From the NCBI RefSeq assembly GCF_900143095.1, contig NZ_FRDA01000014.1:1-64000 (forward strand): DNA of 64,000 nt. Reading direction: 5' to 3'. This document shows positions 7,621 through 16,542 of this stretch, in pieces. Source of the stretch: Pseudomonas asturiensis (GTDB lineage: Bacteria > Pseudomonadota > Gammaproteobacteria > Pseudomonadales > Pseudomonadaceae). Both the position numbers and the translations under genes were made by a program. Below the pieces are notes generated by a model. The model searched no databases, was not told the DNA's origin, and worked only from the letters and a program-made list of their open reading frames with translations. The stretch's first letter is position 1. The number at the start of each line of letters is the position of its first letter.

Positions 7621-9162
7621 TCACGCCGCCTCGATCGCCGCCTTGTTGCGTGCAACCGTTTCCAGATAGCTGCGTACAGCCGCCTGTTCTTCCGGCGTGG
7701 TGAACAGACCCAGCTTGGTCCGACGCCACAGGATGTCTTCGATGCTGGTGGCCCATTCCTGATCGCACAAGTAATCGACCTCGCGGGCATACAGACCGCC
7801 GCCCAAAGGCTGGCCCATGTCTTCCAGGCTCTGCACGCCTTCCAGCAGACGCCAGCTACGGCTGCCATAGGTGATCGCCCAGCGTTTGGCGATAGGTGCC
7901 GGCAACCAGGTATGACGCCGGGTCAACTCGTTCGCCAGTGCCTCTGGCGTGGTCATGTCTTCACCACCTGGCAGTGCGGATTTTGCCGTCCAGCTTGGTT
8001 TCATCTGCGTGAAGAACGGGGCCAGTTGCGCCATGGCCGACTCGGCCAGCTTGCGATAGGTGGTCAGCTTGCCGCCGAACACCGACAGGATGGGCGCTTC
8101 GTCGGCACCGCCAGACAACGACAACGTGTAATCACGCGTGATCGCCGACGGGTTGTCGGACTCGTCATTGCACAGAGGGCGTACGCCTGAGTAGGTGTGC
8201 AGCACATCGGCGCGGGTCAGTTGCTTCTTGAAGTGGTCGTTGGCCACTTTGAGCACGTAATCCATCTCGGCTTCGGTGATCTCCACTTTGTTCGGATCAC
8301 CCTGATATTCACGGTCGGTGGTGCCGACAATGGTGAAGTGCTCCATGTACGGGATGGTGAACACGATGCGCTTGTCTTCGTTCTGCAGAATGAAAGCGTG
8401 CTCGCCTTCATATAGCTTGGGCACAATCAAATGGCTGCCCTGGATCAAGCGAATGCCGTAGGCCGACTCAAGCTTGAGGTCTTCACGAATGAACTTGGCC
8501 ACCCACGGGCCTGCGGCGTTGACCAGCGCCTTGGCGTGAATCGAAAACAGGCTGCCGTCGCTGCGTTCCAGGTGCAAGTGCCACATGCCTTTGATACGGC
8601 GCGCGCTGACGCAACGGGTCTGGGTATGGATGTGTGCGCCGTTTTCCCGCGCCGCCATGGCGTTGAGCACGACCAGACGGGCGTCATCGACCCAGCAGTC
8701 AGAGTATTCGAAACCACGGGTGATGCTGGAATTCAGCGGGCTGTCCGCGCCGAAACGAATGGTGCGCGAGGCGGGCAGCTTTTCACGCTTGCCCAGGTGG
8801 TCATACAGGAACATGCCGGCACGGATCATCCACGCCGGACGCAGATGCGGACGGTGCGGCAATACAAAACGCATCGGCTTGACGATATGTGGTGCTTTGG
8901 CCAACAGCACCTCACGCTCTGCCAGCGCCTCGCGCACCAGACGGAATTCGTAGTGTTCCAGATAGCGCAGGCCACCGTGGATCAGCTTGCTGCTGGCCGA
9001 CGAAGTGTGACTGGCAAGGTCGTCTTTCTCACACAGGAAGACCGACAAGCCTCGACCGGAGGCGTCTGCCGCAATCCCGACGCCATTGATGCCACCACCG
9101 ATCACGGCGATGTCGTAGACCTCGGAGAGAGGGGCGGCGGTTGTCGCGTGGGTCTGGGGCAT
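7621..9162 (-). CDS. glpD: Aerobic glycerol-3-phosphate dehydrogenase GlpD
   Basis: A 513-residue FAD enzyme that oxidises sn-glycerol-3-phosphate to dihydroxyacetone phosphate at the inner membrane and passes electrons to quinone. The FAD-binding dinucleotide fold is at about residues 17-40 (IAVIGGGINGVGIA). Typical DAO-family motifs follow (SSKLIHGGLRYLE; TIVGTTDREYQGDP). Length matches the pseudomonad enzyme. The start MPQTHA is preceded by AGGAGG with 6 bases between. It is the last gene of the glp cluster with its own promoter region, which has GlpR-like half-sites. Confidence 0.95.
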   Translation of the reverse strand: MPQTHATTAAPLSEVYDIAVIGGGINGVGIAADASGRGLSVFLCEKDDLASHTSSASSKLIHGGLRYLEHYEFRLVREALAEREVLLAKAPHIVKPMRFVLPHRPHLRPAWMIRAGMFLYDHLGKREKLPASRTIRFGADSPLNSSITRGFEYSDCWVDDARLVVLNAMAARENGAHIHTQTRCVSARRIKGMWHLHLERSDGSLFSIHAKALVNAAGPWVAKFIREDLKLESAYGIRLIQGSHLIVPKLYEGEHAFILQNEDKRIVFTIPYMEHFTIVGTTDREYQGDPNKVEITEAEMDYVLKVANDHFKKQLTRADVLHTYSGVRPLCNDESDNPSAITRDYTLSLSGGADEAPILSVFGGKLTTYRKLAESAMAQLAPFFTQMKPSWTAKSALPGGEDMTTPEALANELTRRHTWLPAPIAKRWAITYGSRSWRLLEGVQSLEDMGQPLGGGLYAREVDYLCDQEWATSIEDILWRRTKLGLFTTPEEQAAVRSYLETVARNKAAIEAA

Positions 9163-9594
9163 TGTTGGCCTCCTGAAGAATGCTTGAGTCTGACTCGAAA
9201 GGCGAATCTGAACATTAATGTTCACTTTCGAAAATCATAGCTCAATAAAAATCCCCTAGCCAGCGAGTATTGATTGAAATTACTGATGAAGACTGTAGAA
9301 AAGAACAAAAATGAACATTGTAGGACGGGATCGATGGGGGTTCTGAATCGTAGGCAGCGTCTGCGAACAGCGGCCCAGAGCGTTTGATTGAGTCTGCGGC
9401 GCAGGTGTTACGGCAGTCGATGCATGACTGCGGGAGACGATTTGCCGGCGAAGCGTTTTTCCAGTCGACCGGTCGGTGCCTGGAATAATGCGGTCATCGG
9501 CAAGCCGCCGCCTACCACTCACGTTCCTGCAGCAGGCTCGCGAAAGGCGTCTATTGCTTCATAAGGCTGAATAGCCTGGCCTGCGGCTGTCTTT
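9163..9594. other. glpD-glpR intergenic region
   Basis: 432 bp with no credible gene. The half nearest glpD is AT-rich and contains GlpR-like sites (9209-9232) plus another TGAACATT at about 9311-9318. The half nearest glpR shows nothing recognisable. Confidence 0.55.
9209..9232. promoter_or_regulatory. Probable GlpR operator in the glpD promoter
   Basis: TGAACATTAATGTTCA is a perfect 16-bp palindrome at 9209-9224. It overlaps ATGTTCACTTTCGAAAAT, which resembles the enterobacterial GlpR operator type ATGTTCG-N4-CGAACAT. It lies about 50-70 bases upstream of glpD. Assignment to GlpR is inferred from position and resemblance. Confidence 0.55.
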
Positions 9595-10350
9595 TCAGAC
9601 CACTTCAAGCCGAATCTTGTGCTGGGTCAGCAACTGCTGCAGCCCAGGCACGGGCGGCTGGTCGGTCACCAGGCAATCGATCAGCGTGATCGGTCCAAGC
9701 CTGACCATCGCATTGCGGCCGAACTTGCTGGAGTCGGCCGCCAGCAGCACCTTTCGGGCGTTGGCAATGATCGCCTGAGACACGCGGACTTCCTGATAAT
9801 CGAAATCCAGCAGGCTGCCATCCTCATCGATGCCGCTGATGCCGACCAGCGCAAAATCCACCTTGAACTGCGAGATGAAGTCGACACTGGCCTGACCCAC
9901 CACTCCGCCATCACGGCGCACATTACCGCCCGCCAGCAGCACCTCGAAATCATCCTTGGCGCTCAGGATCGAGGCGACGTGCAGGTTATTGGTGATGATT
10001 TTCAGGTTGTTATGGTTGAGCAGGGCGCGAGCAATGGATTCAGTGGTGGTGCCGATATTGATGAACAGCGAGGCGTTGTCGGGAATTTGTGCGGCGATGG
10101 CTTCGGCGATTCGCTGCTTTTCATCGCGCATCTGATCCGCACGCATGGCGTAGGCGGTGTTTTCAATGCTGGAGTCGTAGGCTGCGCCGCCGTGGTAGCG
10201 ACGCAGCAGGGTCATTTCCGCAAGCTGATTGATGTCTCGACGGATGGTTTGCGGGGTCACGACGAACAGCGTCGCCATCTCATCGATGCTGACGTAGCCG
10301 CGATCACGGACCAGTTCGAGGATCTGTTGTTGGCGGGGAGGCAGGTTCAT
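9595..10350 (-). CDS. glpR: Glycerol-3-phosphate regulon repressor GlpR
   Basis: A 251-residue DeoR-family repressor. The N-terminal winged helix (about 3-57, ending in VTPQTIRRDINQLAE) binds DNA. The C-terminal DeoRC sugar-phosphate sensor domain senses glycerol-3-phosphate. It should repress glpD and glpFK and is relieved when glycerol is phosphorylated. The start MNLPPR was chosen because AAGGA lies 6 bases upstream and matches family length. It lies 97 bp after glpK, so it may be partly co-transcribed with glpFK. Confidence 0.93.
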   Translation of the reverse strand: MNLPPRQQQILELVRDRGYVSIDEMATLFVVTPQTIRRDINQLAEMTLLRRYHGGAAYDSSIENTAYAMRADQMRDEKQRIAEAIAAQIPDNASLFINIGTTTESIARALLNHNNLKIITNNLHVASILSAKDDFEVLLAGGNVRRDGGVVGQASVDFISQFKVDFALVGISGIDEDGSLLDFDYQEVRVSQAIIANARKVLLAADSSKFGRNAMVRLGPITLIDCLVTDQPPVPGLQQLLTQHKIRLEVV

Positions 10351-10447
10351 TGTTTTTCCTTGGGCGCCCACTGCAAATGGCGCCCATCATGCCGCAGGGA
10401 CATGGGCTCTGTCAGCCGGAATCCTGCTCACCGCCAGAGCGGGGTGC

Positions 10448-11953
10448 TTACTCCTCGTTTTCGTGGGGTTCCCAGTCACGGGTACGGGCCACGGCTTTCT
10501 GCCAGCCCGCGTAGAGCTTCTCTTTTTGGGCTTCTTCGCACAGCGGTTCGAACACCCGCTCGATCACAGCCTTGTTGCGCAGCTCATCCAGGCTGCTCCA
10601 GAACCCGATAGCCAGACCGGCGAGGAATGCGGCACCCAGCGCCGTCGTCTCGCGCATTTGCGGGCGTTCCACGTGCGTACCCAGAATGTCGGCCTGGAAC
10701 TGCATCAGGAAGTTGTTGGCCACGGCACCGCCGTCCACACGTAGCGACTTGAGGCGTTCACCGGAGTCCTGTTGCATGGCGTCCAGCACGTCCCGAGTCT
10801 GGTAGGCGATGGATTCCAGCGCTGCACGGATGATGTGGTCGACTTTCACGCCACGTGTCAGGCCGAACAGTGCGCCACGCGCATACGGGTCCCAGTAGGG
10901 CGCGCCCAGACCCGTGAAGGCCGGGACGAGGTAGACGCCGTTGCTGTCCTTGACCTTGTTGGCGAAGTATTCGGTGTCCAGTGCGTCGTTGATGATCTTC
11001 AGTTCGTCGCGCAGCCACTGCACGGTCGAGCCACCATTGAAGACAGCCCCTTCCAGCGCATACGCCACTTCGCCCCGCGGACCGCAGCCGATGGTGGTGA
11101 GCATGCCGTGCGCCGACTTCACCGCTTTCTTGCCGGTGTTCATGAGCAGGAAGCAGCCGGTGCCGTAGGTGTTTTTTGCCTGGCCTGGCTCAACGCACAT
11201 CTGACCGAACAGCGCCGCTTGCTGGTCGCCCGCAATACCCGCGATCGGGATGCCGCTCTTGCTGTGACCGTAGACCTCGGACGATGCCTTGACCTCGGGC
11301 AGGATCTCACGCGGGATGTCGAGCGCATCGAGCATGCGCTGGTCCCATTCCAGCGTATGGATGTTGAACAGCATGGTGCGCGAGGCGTTGGTGTAGTCGG
11401 TGACGTGGACCTTGCCGCCGGTGAATTTCCAGATCAGCCAGGTATCGATGGTGCCGAACATCAAATCACCCTTGCGGGCGCGCTCGCGGCTGCCTTCGAC
11501 GTTGTCCAGGATCCATTTGACCTTGGAGCCTGAGAAGTACGGGTCGATGACCAGCCCGGTGGTGTCCTTGATGTATTCCTCAAGACCGTCGCGCTTGAGC
11601 TGCTGGCAGATTTCGGTGCTGCGACGGCATTGCCAGACGATCGCGTTATAGATCGGGCGGCCGGTATCGCGTTCCCAGATCACGGTCGTTTCGCGCTGGT
11701 TGGTGATCCCGATGGCAGCAATCTGGTTGTGGTGCAGATCGGCCTGGGCCAGCGCTTTGGTCATGCACGCGGTCTGGGTGGCGAAGATTTCCATCGGGTC
11801 GTGCTCGACCCAGCCCGCTTGCGGGTAATGCTGGACGAATTCGCTTTGGGCAGTGCTCACCACATTGGCGTCGCGGTCGAAGATGATGGCCCGCGAGCTG
11901 GTGGTGCCCTGGTCAAGGGCAATGATGTAGTTCTTGTTCTGTGTGTCAGTCAT
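10448..11953 (-). CDS. glpK: Glycerol kinase GlpK
   Basis: A 501-residue FGGY kinase that phosphorylates glycerol to sn-glycerol-3-phosphate with ATP. It starts with the phosphate-binding ALDQGTTSSRAI loop, has the substrate region YWDPYARGALFGLTRG, and the FGGY signature near RVDGGAVANNFLMQFQAD. Full length. It is 29 bp downstream of glpF, forming a glpFK operon that traps incoming glycerol. Confidence 0.96.
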   Translation of the reverse strand: MTDTQNKNYIIALDQGTTSSRAIIFDRDANVVSTAQSEFVQHYPQAGWVEHDPMEIFATQTACMTKALAQADLHHNQIAAIGITNQRETTVIWERDTGRPIYNAIVWQCRRSTEICQQLKRDGLEEYIKDTTGLVIDPYFSGSKVKWILDNVEGSRERARKGDLMFGTIDTWLIWKFTGGKVHVTDYTNASRTMLFNIHTLEWDQRMLDALDIPREILPEVKASSEVYGHSKSGIPIAGIAGDQQAALFGQMCVEPGQAKNTYGTGCFLLMNTGKKAVKSAHGMLTTIGCGPRGEVAYALEGAVFNGGSTVQWLRDELKIINDALDTEYFANKVKDSNGVYLVPAFTGLGAPYWDPYARGALFGLTRGVKVDHIIRAALESIAYQTRDVLDAMQQDSGERLKSLRVDGGAVANNFLMQFQADILGTHVERPQMRETTALGAAFLAGLAIGFWSSLDELRNKAVIERVFEPLCEEAQKEKLYAGWQKAVARTRDWEPHENEE

Positions 11954-11982
11954 GTCGATTGCCTTGCATTATTGGGTGGAAT

Positions 11983-12852
11983 TCAAGATGACGCTTGAGC
12001 CTTGCCGCGAACCGCGTGGGTATCTTTGAGGGTGTTCTTTTCGTTTTCAACAGGGGCGGCGTCAGGCAGGTGACGCGCAATCAATGCGCGATAGCCCGCT
12101 GCGCCCAGGCAGGCACCCAGAATGGGCGCAAAAATCGGAACCAGAAAGTAGGGTATGTCACGACCGCCGGTAAACGCTATCTCGTCCCATCCTGCGATGA
12201 ACGTCATCAGCTTGGGGCCGAAGTCTCGTGCCGGGTTCATGGCAAATCCGGTCAGCGGACCCATGGCGCTGCCGATCACGGCGACCAGGAGGCCGATCAG
12301 CAGTGGCGCGAGCGGGCCGCGAGGCAGGCCGTTATTGTCATCGCCCAGCGCCATGATGACGCCCATCAGAATGGTGGTGATGACCATCTCGACCAGAAAG
12401 GCCTGGCCTACGGAAATGGCAGGGTTGGGATAGGTCGAGAACACCGCCGCCAGTTCAAGGCTCTGCTCACTGCCACGAATGATGTGGTGGGCATGTTCGA
12501 AGTCGAAAAAAAGGCTGATGTACAACAGGTACACAAGACCTGCACCGCAGAACGCGCCGGCGACCTGCGAGGCGATATAAAAGGGCAGTTTTCGTTTTTC
12601 GAATCCGGCAAACAGGCTTAGCGCGATGCTGACGGCCGGGTTGAGGTGCGCCCCTGAAATGCCCGCGCTCAGGTAGATGCCCATGCTGACGGCCATGCCC
12701 CAGATGATGCATATTTCCCAGAGCCCTAAGGTGGCACCCCCGACCTTGAGCGCTGCAACGCATCCGGTCCCGAAAAAAATCATCAGCGCGGTGCCCAGAA
12801 ATTCCGCAGTACATTGTCCGGTCAGAGTCGGTTGTCGGGTTGTGATGGTCAT
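11983..12852 (-). CDS. glpF: Glycerol facilitator GlpF
   Basis: A 289-residue aquaglyceroporin (MIP family) with six membrane segments and both NPA-type half-helix motifs, GAHLNPAVS and GFAMNPARDFGP; the second is followed by Asp, as expected for a glycerol-conducting channel. The start MTITTR was chosen because GAGG lies 6 bases upstream. The last ~35 residues are polar and lysine-rich. First gene of glpFK. Confidence 0.94.
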   Translation of the reverse strand: MTITTRQPTLTGQCTAEFLGTALMIFFGTGCVAALKVGGATLGLWEICIIWGMAVSMGIYLSAGISGAHLNPAVSIALSLFAGFEKRKLPFYIASQVAGAFCGAGLVYLLYISLFFDFEHAHHIIRGSEQSLELAAVFSTYPNPAISVGQAFLVEMVITTILMGVIMALGDDNNGLPRGPLAPLLIGLLVAVIGSAMGPLTGFAMNPARDFGPKLMTFIAGWDEIAFTGGRDIPYFLVPIFAPILGACLGAAGYRALIARHLPDAAPVENEKNTLKDTHAVRGKAQASS

Positions 12853-13204
12853 GAATACCTCATTCTTGTTTTTGTTGCGGCACCGTATGCAGGCACGGAT
12901 GCCCATTATCTCGGCGCTTCAGAACGCACTGGGCTTCTGATCACTGAAGCGAGTTATACCGAAAATCAGCGTTCGATAATATTCGTAAACGAAAAAATAT
13001 AGACAAGAAAGAACCCTGTCAAAGGTCGGAACTGAACGGTCACGGAAAAATATCATGCTCGGGGCTTAGTTCGTTTCTGCATGTTTTGTAGGAAAAGTCT
13101 TTATGGTTTTAAATAGCCATCAGTGTTGCAGGCATTGCCAATCAAGGTGCTTGCCGATTATTTGCCTTAAAGTAATGACTGCCTTGAACTGCCCGGAGTG
13201 ATAA
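12853..13204. other. Divergent glpF / ybaK-type gene promoter region
   Basis: 352 bp, AT-rich near 12960-13100, separating the minus-strand glpF from a plus-strand deacylase gene. It contains the GlpR-like dyad at 12982-12993. No gene is evident. Confidence 0.6.
12982..12993. promoter_or_regulatory. Probable GlpR operator upstream of glpF
   Basis: TTCGTAAACGAA has perfect TTCGT/ACGAA arms around a 2-bp centre. A further TTCGATAA half lies 11 bp to its left. The dyad is 130 bp upstream of the glpF start, in the only promoter region serving glpFK, so GlpR is the natural ligand. This is inferred. Confidence 0.5.
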
Positions 13205-13675
13205 ATGACCCCCGCCTTGGATTTATTGAAAAAAGTTCGCGCCGAACATCGCATTCATAGTTATGAGCACGACCCCAAAGCGGCCTCGTACGGTCTGGAG
13301 GCAGCAGAAAAGCTGGGGCTGGAGCCTGCGCGGGTGTTCAAGACGCTGTTGGCGAGCACTGAAAAGGGCGAATTGCTGGTGGCGGTGGTGCCGGTCGTCG
13401 GAACGCTTGACCTCAAGGCGCTGGCACAGGCGGCCGGGGCCAAGAAAACCGAAATGGCCGACCCTGCGGCCGCGCAACGCTCGACCGGTTATCTGCTGGG
13501 GGGCATCAGCCCGCTAGGGCAGAAAAAGCGCTTGCGCACCTTCATCGACGAAACGGCAACACCGTTCGAGACAATATTTGTCAGTGCGGGGAGACGAGGG
13601 CTGGAAGTTGAACTGTCAGCGCAGGTGCTGGCGACCCACACCAACGCCGCCTTCGCAGCGATCGGTCGCGAATGA
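13205..13675 (+). CDS. ybaK: Cys-tRNA(Pro)/Cys-tRNA deacylase YbaK
   Basis: A 156-residue single-domain editing protein of the YbaK/ProX family, which hydrolyses Cys wrongly attached to tRNA(Pro). Family features are the SYEHDP region (residues 20-25), RVFKTLLA and the GGISPLGQKKRLRTFID block that contains the catalytic GxxxP segment. Usual length. It starts two bases after a GGAGTGATAA ribosome binding site. It is monocistronic, convergent with the downstream ABC gene. Confidence 0.92.
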   Translation: MTPALDLLKKVRAEHRIHSYEHDPKAASYGLEAAEKLGLEPARVFKTLLASTEKGELLVAVVPVVGTLDLKALAQAAGAKKTEMADPAAAQRSTGYLLGGISPLGQKKRLRTFIDETATPFETIFVSAGRRGLEVELSAQVLATHTNAAFAAIGRE

Positions 13676-13683
13676 GTGACTGT

Positions 13684-14760
13684 TCAGACGCTGACCGAAT
13701 GCGTGGCCACACTGCCGGGCGCGGCGAACAGAACCAGATGATCGGCGGCGACCTGAATACCCACGTCTTCGCCCGTCATGTGATCGGCATGGCTGGGGAA
13801 AATCGCTTCCAACTGACTGCCCGTCGGTAACTGCAGGCGATACAGGGTTGAAGCGCCCTGGAAGGTACGGCCGATGACCCGAGCTTTCAGCGGGCTTTGC
13901 GGCGCATGGATAATGTCGTCCGGGCGCAGCAACACATCCACTGCGCTGCCGCTCACGCCAGGATACGCCCGGTTACCGCGCAGTACACCCAGTTCTGTGT
14001 GGACGGACTCATGGTCGATCATCTGTCCGCGAATGAAATAGCCCTGACCAATGAAGCTGGCGACATACGGTGTCTGCGGTTCATGGTACAGGTTGTAAGG
14101 CGTATCCCACTGTTCCAGCCTGCCTTCTTTGAAAACACCTACGTGGTCACTGACCGCGAATGCTTCTTCCTGATCATGGGTCACCAGAATCGCACTGGTG
14201 CCACGGGCCTTGAGGATATCGCGTACTTCATGGCTCAGGCGCCTGCGCAGTTCGCCGTCCAGATTGGAAAACGGCTCATCCAGCAACAGCAGTTGGGGTT
14301 CTGGCGCCAGGGCGCGAGCGAGCGCTACGCGTTGCTGTTGTCCGCCGGAGAGTTCGTGCGGATAGCGCTTGCCCAGACCGCCCAGGTTGACCAGTTCCAG
14401 CAGTTCACTCGTCACCTGTTCAAGGCGCGGGTGCTTGCGAATCCCGAACGCGACGTTTTCAACGACGCTCAGGTGGGGAAACAGTGCGTAATCCTGGAAC
14501 ACCATGCCGATCCGGCGTTTCTCTGGTGCCAGCGTCCAGCCCGGACGAGAAATCACTTCACCTGCCAAGGTGATTTCGCCCGCGTGGACAGGCTCGAAAC
14601 CGGCGATGGCACGCAGTGTCGTGGTCTTGCCGCAGCCCGAGGATCCCAGCAGGCAGCCTATATCGCCGGCGTTGAGGTGCAGATTGAGGTCCTGCACCAC
14701 ACGCTGGTCCTGATAGCCGCAGGCCAGATTACGCAGGTTCAGCAGCAACGACTGACTCAT
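13684..14760 (-). CDS. FbpC/PotA-type ABC transporter ATPase, orphan
   Basis: A 358-residue ABC ATPase with Walker A LGSSGCGKTT (about 38-47), Q-loop MVFQDYALFPH, signature LSGGQQQR and Walker B LLLLDEPFSNLD. The C-terminal TOBE domain (about 250-350) is typical of iron(III), sulfate or polyamine importers (FbpC-like). No binding protein or permease is adjacent. Its start overlaps the argF stop by 4 bases, so it is translated with argF, an arrangement also seen in P. aeruginosa (PA3537-PA3538). Substrate unknown. Confidence 0.85.
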   Translation of the reverse strand: MSQSLLLNLRNLACGYQDQRVVQDLNLHLNAGDIGCLLGSSGCGKTTTLRAIAGFEPVHAGEITLAGEVISRPGWTLAPEKRRIGMVFQDYALFPHLSVVENVAFGIRKHPRLEQVTSELLELVNLGGLGKRYPHELSGGQQQRVALARALAPEPQLLLLDEPFSNLDGELRRRLSHEVRDILKARGTSAILVTHDQEEAFAVSDHVGVFKEGRLEQWDTPYNLYHEPQTPYVASFIGQGYFIRGQMIDHESVHTELGVLRGNRAYPGVSGSAVDVLLRPDDIIHAPQSPLKARVIGRTFQGASTLYRLQLPTGSQLEAIFPSHADHMTGEDVGIQVAADHLVLFAAPGSVATHSVSV

Positions 14761-15677
14761 GCGGGCTGGCAGGCTGGCGCGACGAGAAACTCCAGGAGCG
14801 CCTTCTGGGCATGCAGACGGTTTTCTGCCTGATCCCAGGCCACCGAGCGCGAATCGTCGAGCAGATCGACACTGATCTCTTCGCCACGGTGAGCGGGCAG
14901 GCAGTGCATGAACAGCACGTCCTTGTCGGCCAGGTCGAGCAACGCGCGAGTGACCTGAAACGGCGCAAACAACGCCATGCGTTTGGCGGTTTCTTCTTCC
15001 TGTCCCATTGAGGTCCAGACGTCGGTGCTGACCAGATGCGCGCCTTCGACTGCAGCTTTCGGGTCGCGAACGATCGTCACGCGGTTACCGGCCAGCGTCA
15101 TGAATTCAGGATTGGGCTCGTAGCCCAGCGGGCAGGCCACACGCAAGTTGAAGTCGAACTTGATCGCTGCCTCTATATAGCTGTTGCACATGTTGTTGCC
15201 ATCACCGATCCAGGCCACCGTCTTGCCCTTGATCGAGCCGCGATGTTCGAGGAAGGTCTGCATATCGGCCAGCAGCTGGCACGGGTGCAGATCATCGGAC
15301 AGGCCGTTGATCACTGGCACTCGAGAGTTGGCGGCGAACTCGATCAGGTTGTTGTGGGCGTAGGTGCGGATCATCACCGCATCGAGCATGCGTGACATGA
15401 CCTTTGCGCTGTCGGCAATCGGCTCGCCACGCCCCAGTTGCGTGTCGCGGTGGGACAAAAAGATGGCCTGACCGCCCAGCTGGATCATTCCGGCTTCAAA
15501 GGAAAGACGGGTACGTGTCGAGGATTTTTCGAAAATCATCCCCAGCACCCGATTCTTCAACGGTTCAAAAAGCACGCCGCGATTTCGCAGGTCTTTAAGC
15601 TCTACGCCACGACGGATCAAGCCCAGGAGTTCGTCTGGGGTGTAATCCATCATCGAGAGAAAGTGCCTGGCGTTCAT
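14757..15677 (-). CDS. argF: Ornithine carbamoyltransferase ArgF (anabolic)
   Basis: A 306-residue enzyme making citrulline from ornithine and carbamoyl phosphate in arginine biosynthesis. Carbamoyl-phosphate motif SSTRTRLSFE is near residues 52-61. HPCQLLADM and the ornithine-site HCLPAHRGEE are present. Length fits the biosynthetic enzyme (ArgF type, 305 residues) rather than the longer catabolic ArcB. An ArgR site lies about 105 bp upstream, and the orphan ATPase gene overlaps its stop. Confidence 0.95.
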   Translation of the reverse strand: MNARHFLSMMDYTPDELLGLIRRGVELKDLRNRGVLFEPLKNRVLGMIFEKSSTRTRLSFEAGMIQLGGQAIFLSHRDTQLGRGEPIADSAKVMSRMLDAVMIRTYAHNNLIEFAANSRVPVINGLSDDLHPCQLLADMQTFLEHRGSIKGKTVAWIGDGNNMCNSYIEAAIKFDFNLRVACPLGYEPNPEFMTLAGNRVTIVRDPKAAVEGAHLVSTDVWTSMGQEEETAKRMALFAPFQVTRALLDLADKDVLFMHCLPAHRGEEISVDLLDDSRSVAWDQAENRLHAQKALLEFLVAPACQPA

Positions 15678-16117
15678 GATTAACTACCTTTTTTGCAACA
15701 GACCGCAAAATGTCAAAGCCGGGTTTTATCGGGAAAACGGGCGAGATCAGCGGAGAAAGCCGCACTAGGCGACGAATAAGGAAGGCGCGATAGTATAAAA
15801 AAATGTCGCGTCTTACCAATGCCATACGTAACTTGGAACATTGCCATGTGTATCGGCGTCAGGATCAATGTCGGGTCTGAGGCCTGATCCGGGCAAAACC
15901 CTGATGGCTCAGATGAAGGCTAATAGCCATCTAGTCATTTTCCAAAGGCAGCATTTGTACACTGCCCAAACCGGGCTTGGCAATTAGTACCCATCCTGTA
16001 ACAGTCCCTCAGGCAAATGCGACCTGCTTCACGCCGTTTGAAGCAGAGCCATTTCCTTAATTTCGGGCGTAGGTTATAAAGCGTTGTCGTACCATCATTT
16101 GATCGGGGAGATTGGGA
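15678..16117. other. Divergent argF / hypothetical gene region
   Basis: 440 bp separating argF (minus) from a small plus-strand gene. It contains the ArgR half-sites at 15783-15819. From about 15830 to 16090 nothing recognisable was seen. Confidence 0.6.
15783..15819 (+). promoter_or_regulatory. ArgR operator upstream of argF
   Basis: TGTCGC at 15804-15809, followed by 8 bases and AA (15818-15819), exactly matches the Pseudomonas ArgR half-site TGTCGC-N8-AA-N5. A weaker half-site (AGGCGC-N8-AA) begins at 15783, exactly 21 bp earlier, the spacing expected for tandem ArgR sites. Repression of argF by ArgR with arginine is established in P. aeruginosa. Confidence 0.7.
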
Positions 16118-16411
16118 ATGGACTCAAAAGAGCGTCAATTAACGGAACTGCTCGGGCTGACTGCCCGTACCTTGACCCACCTGACAGCTTCCATGACCTC
16201 AATGTCTTTCGAACTGCTGCGCAGTGAAGACGAGGTGACGCGTTCTGCAGGTCGTCGCATGATCGATCGCATGGCCACCATCAGCTCGGGGCTCGACGAA
16301 CACTGGCGCCTGATCGGCGATCTGACCGGCGTGCACGTGGCCCAGGAGCAAATCGAGACCGTGACCGAAATCCAGTTGCAGCGCAAAGTGGTTACCCCTA
16401 TCGGCGGCTAA
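16118..16411 (+). CDS. Conserved hypothetical protein, 97 residues
   Basis: A small soluble, helical protein (MDSKERQLTELLG at the N-terminus) not assignable to a function. It is rich in Thr/Ser/Met in residues 15-30 and has a likely helical C-terminus. The ATG at 16118 is preceded by GGGGAG at 7 bases; an in-frame TTG two codons earlier would place that site too close. Stand-alone between the argF region and a molybdoenzyme gene. No membrane segment or signal peptide. Confidence 0.75.
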   Translation: MDSKERQLTELLGLTARTLTHLTASMTSMSFELLRSEDEVTRSAGRRMIDRMATISSGLDEHWRLIGDLTGVHVAQEQIETVTEIQLQRKVVTPIGG

Positions 16412-16542
16412 TGATCGAGTCCATCCGCCCGCCTGATGCACCCTGATTCATGAGACGAACCCGAGTGGCGCAGGTCCCCGTCACGCACCATAGTGTCTGT
16501 TCCGCAATCGATGGATTGCCATGACAACACTATGAGGCAGCG

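Noticed and set aside
7419..7868. A 149-codon minus-strand frame overlapping the glpD end
   Set aside because: Overlaps glpD in another frame and has no start signal or domain.
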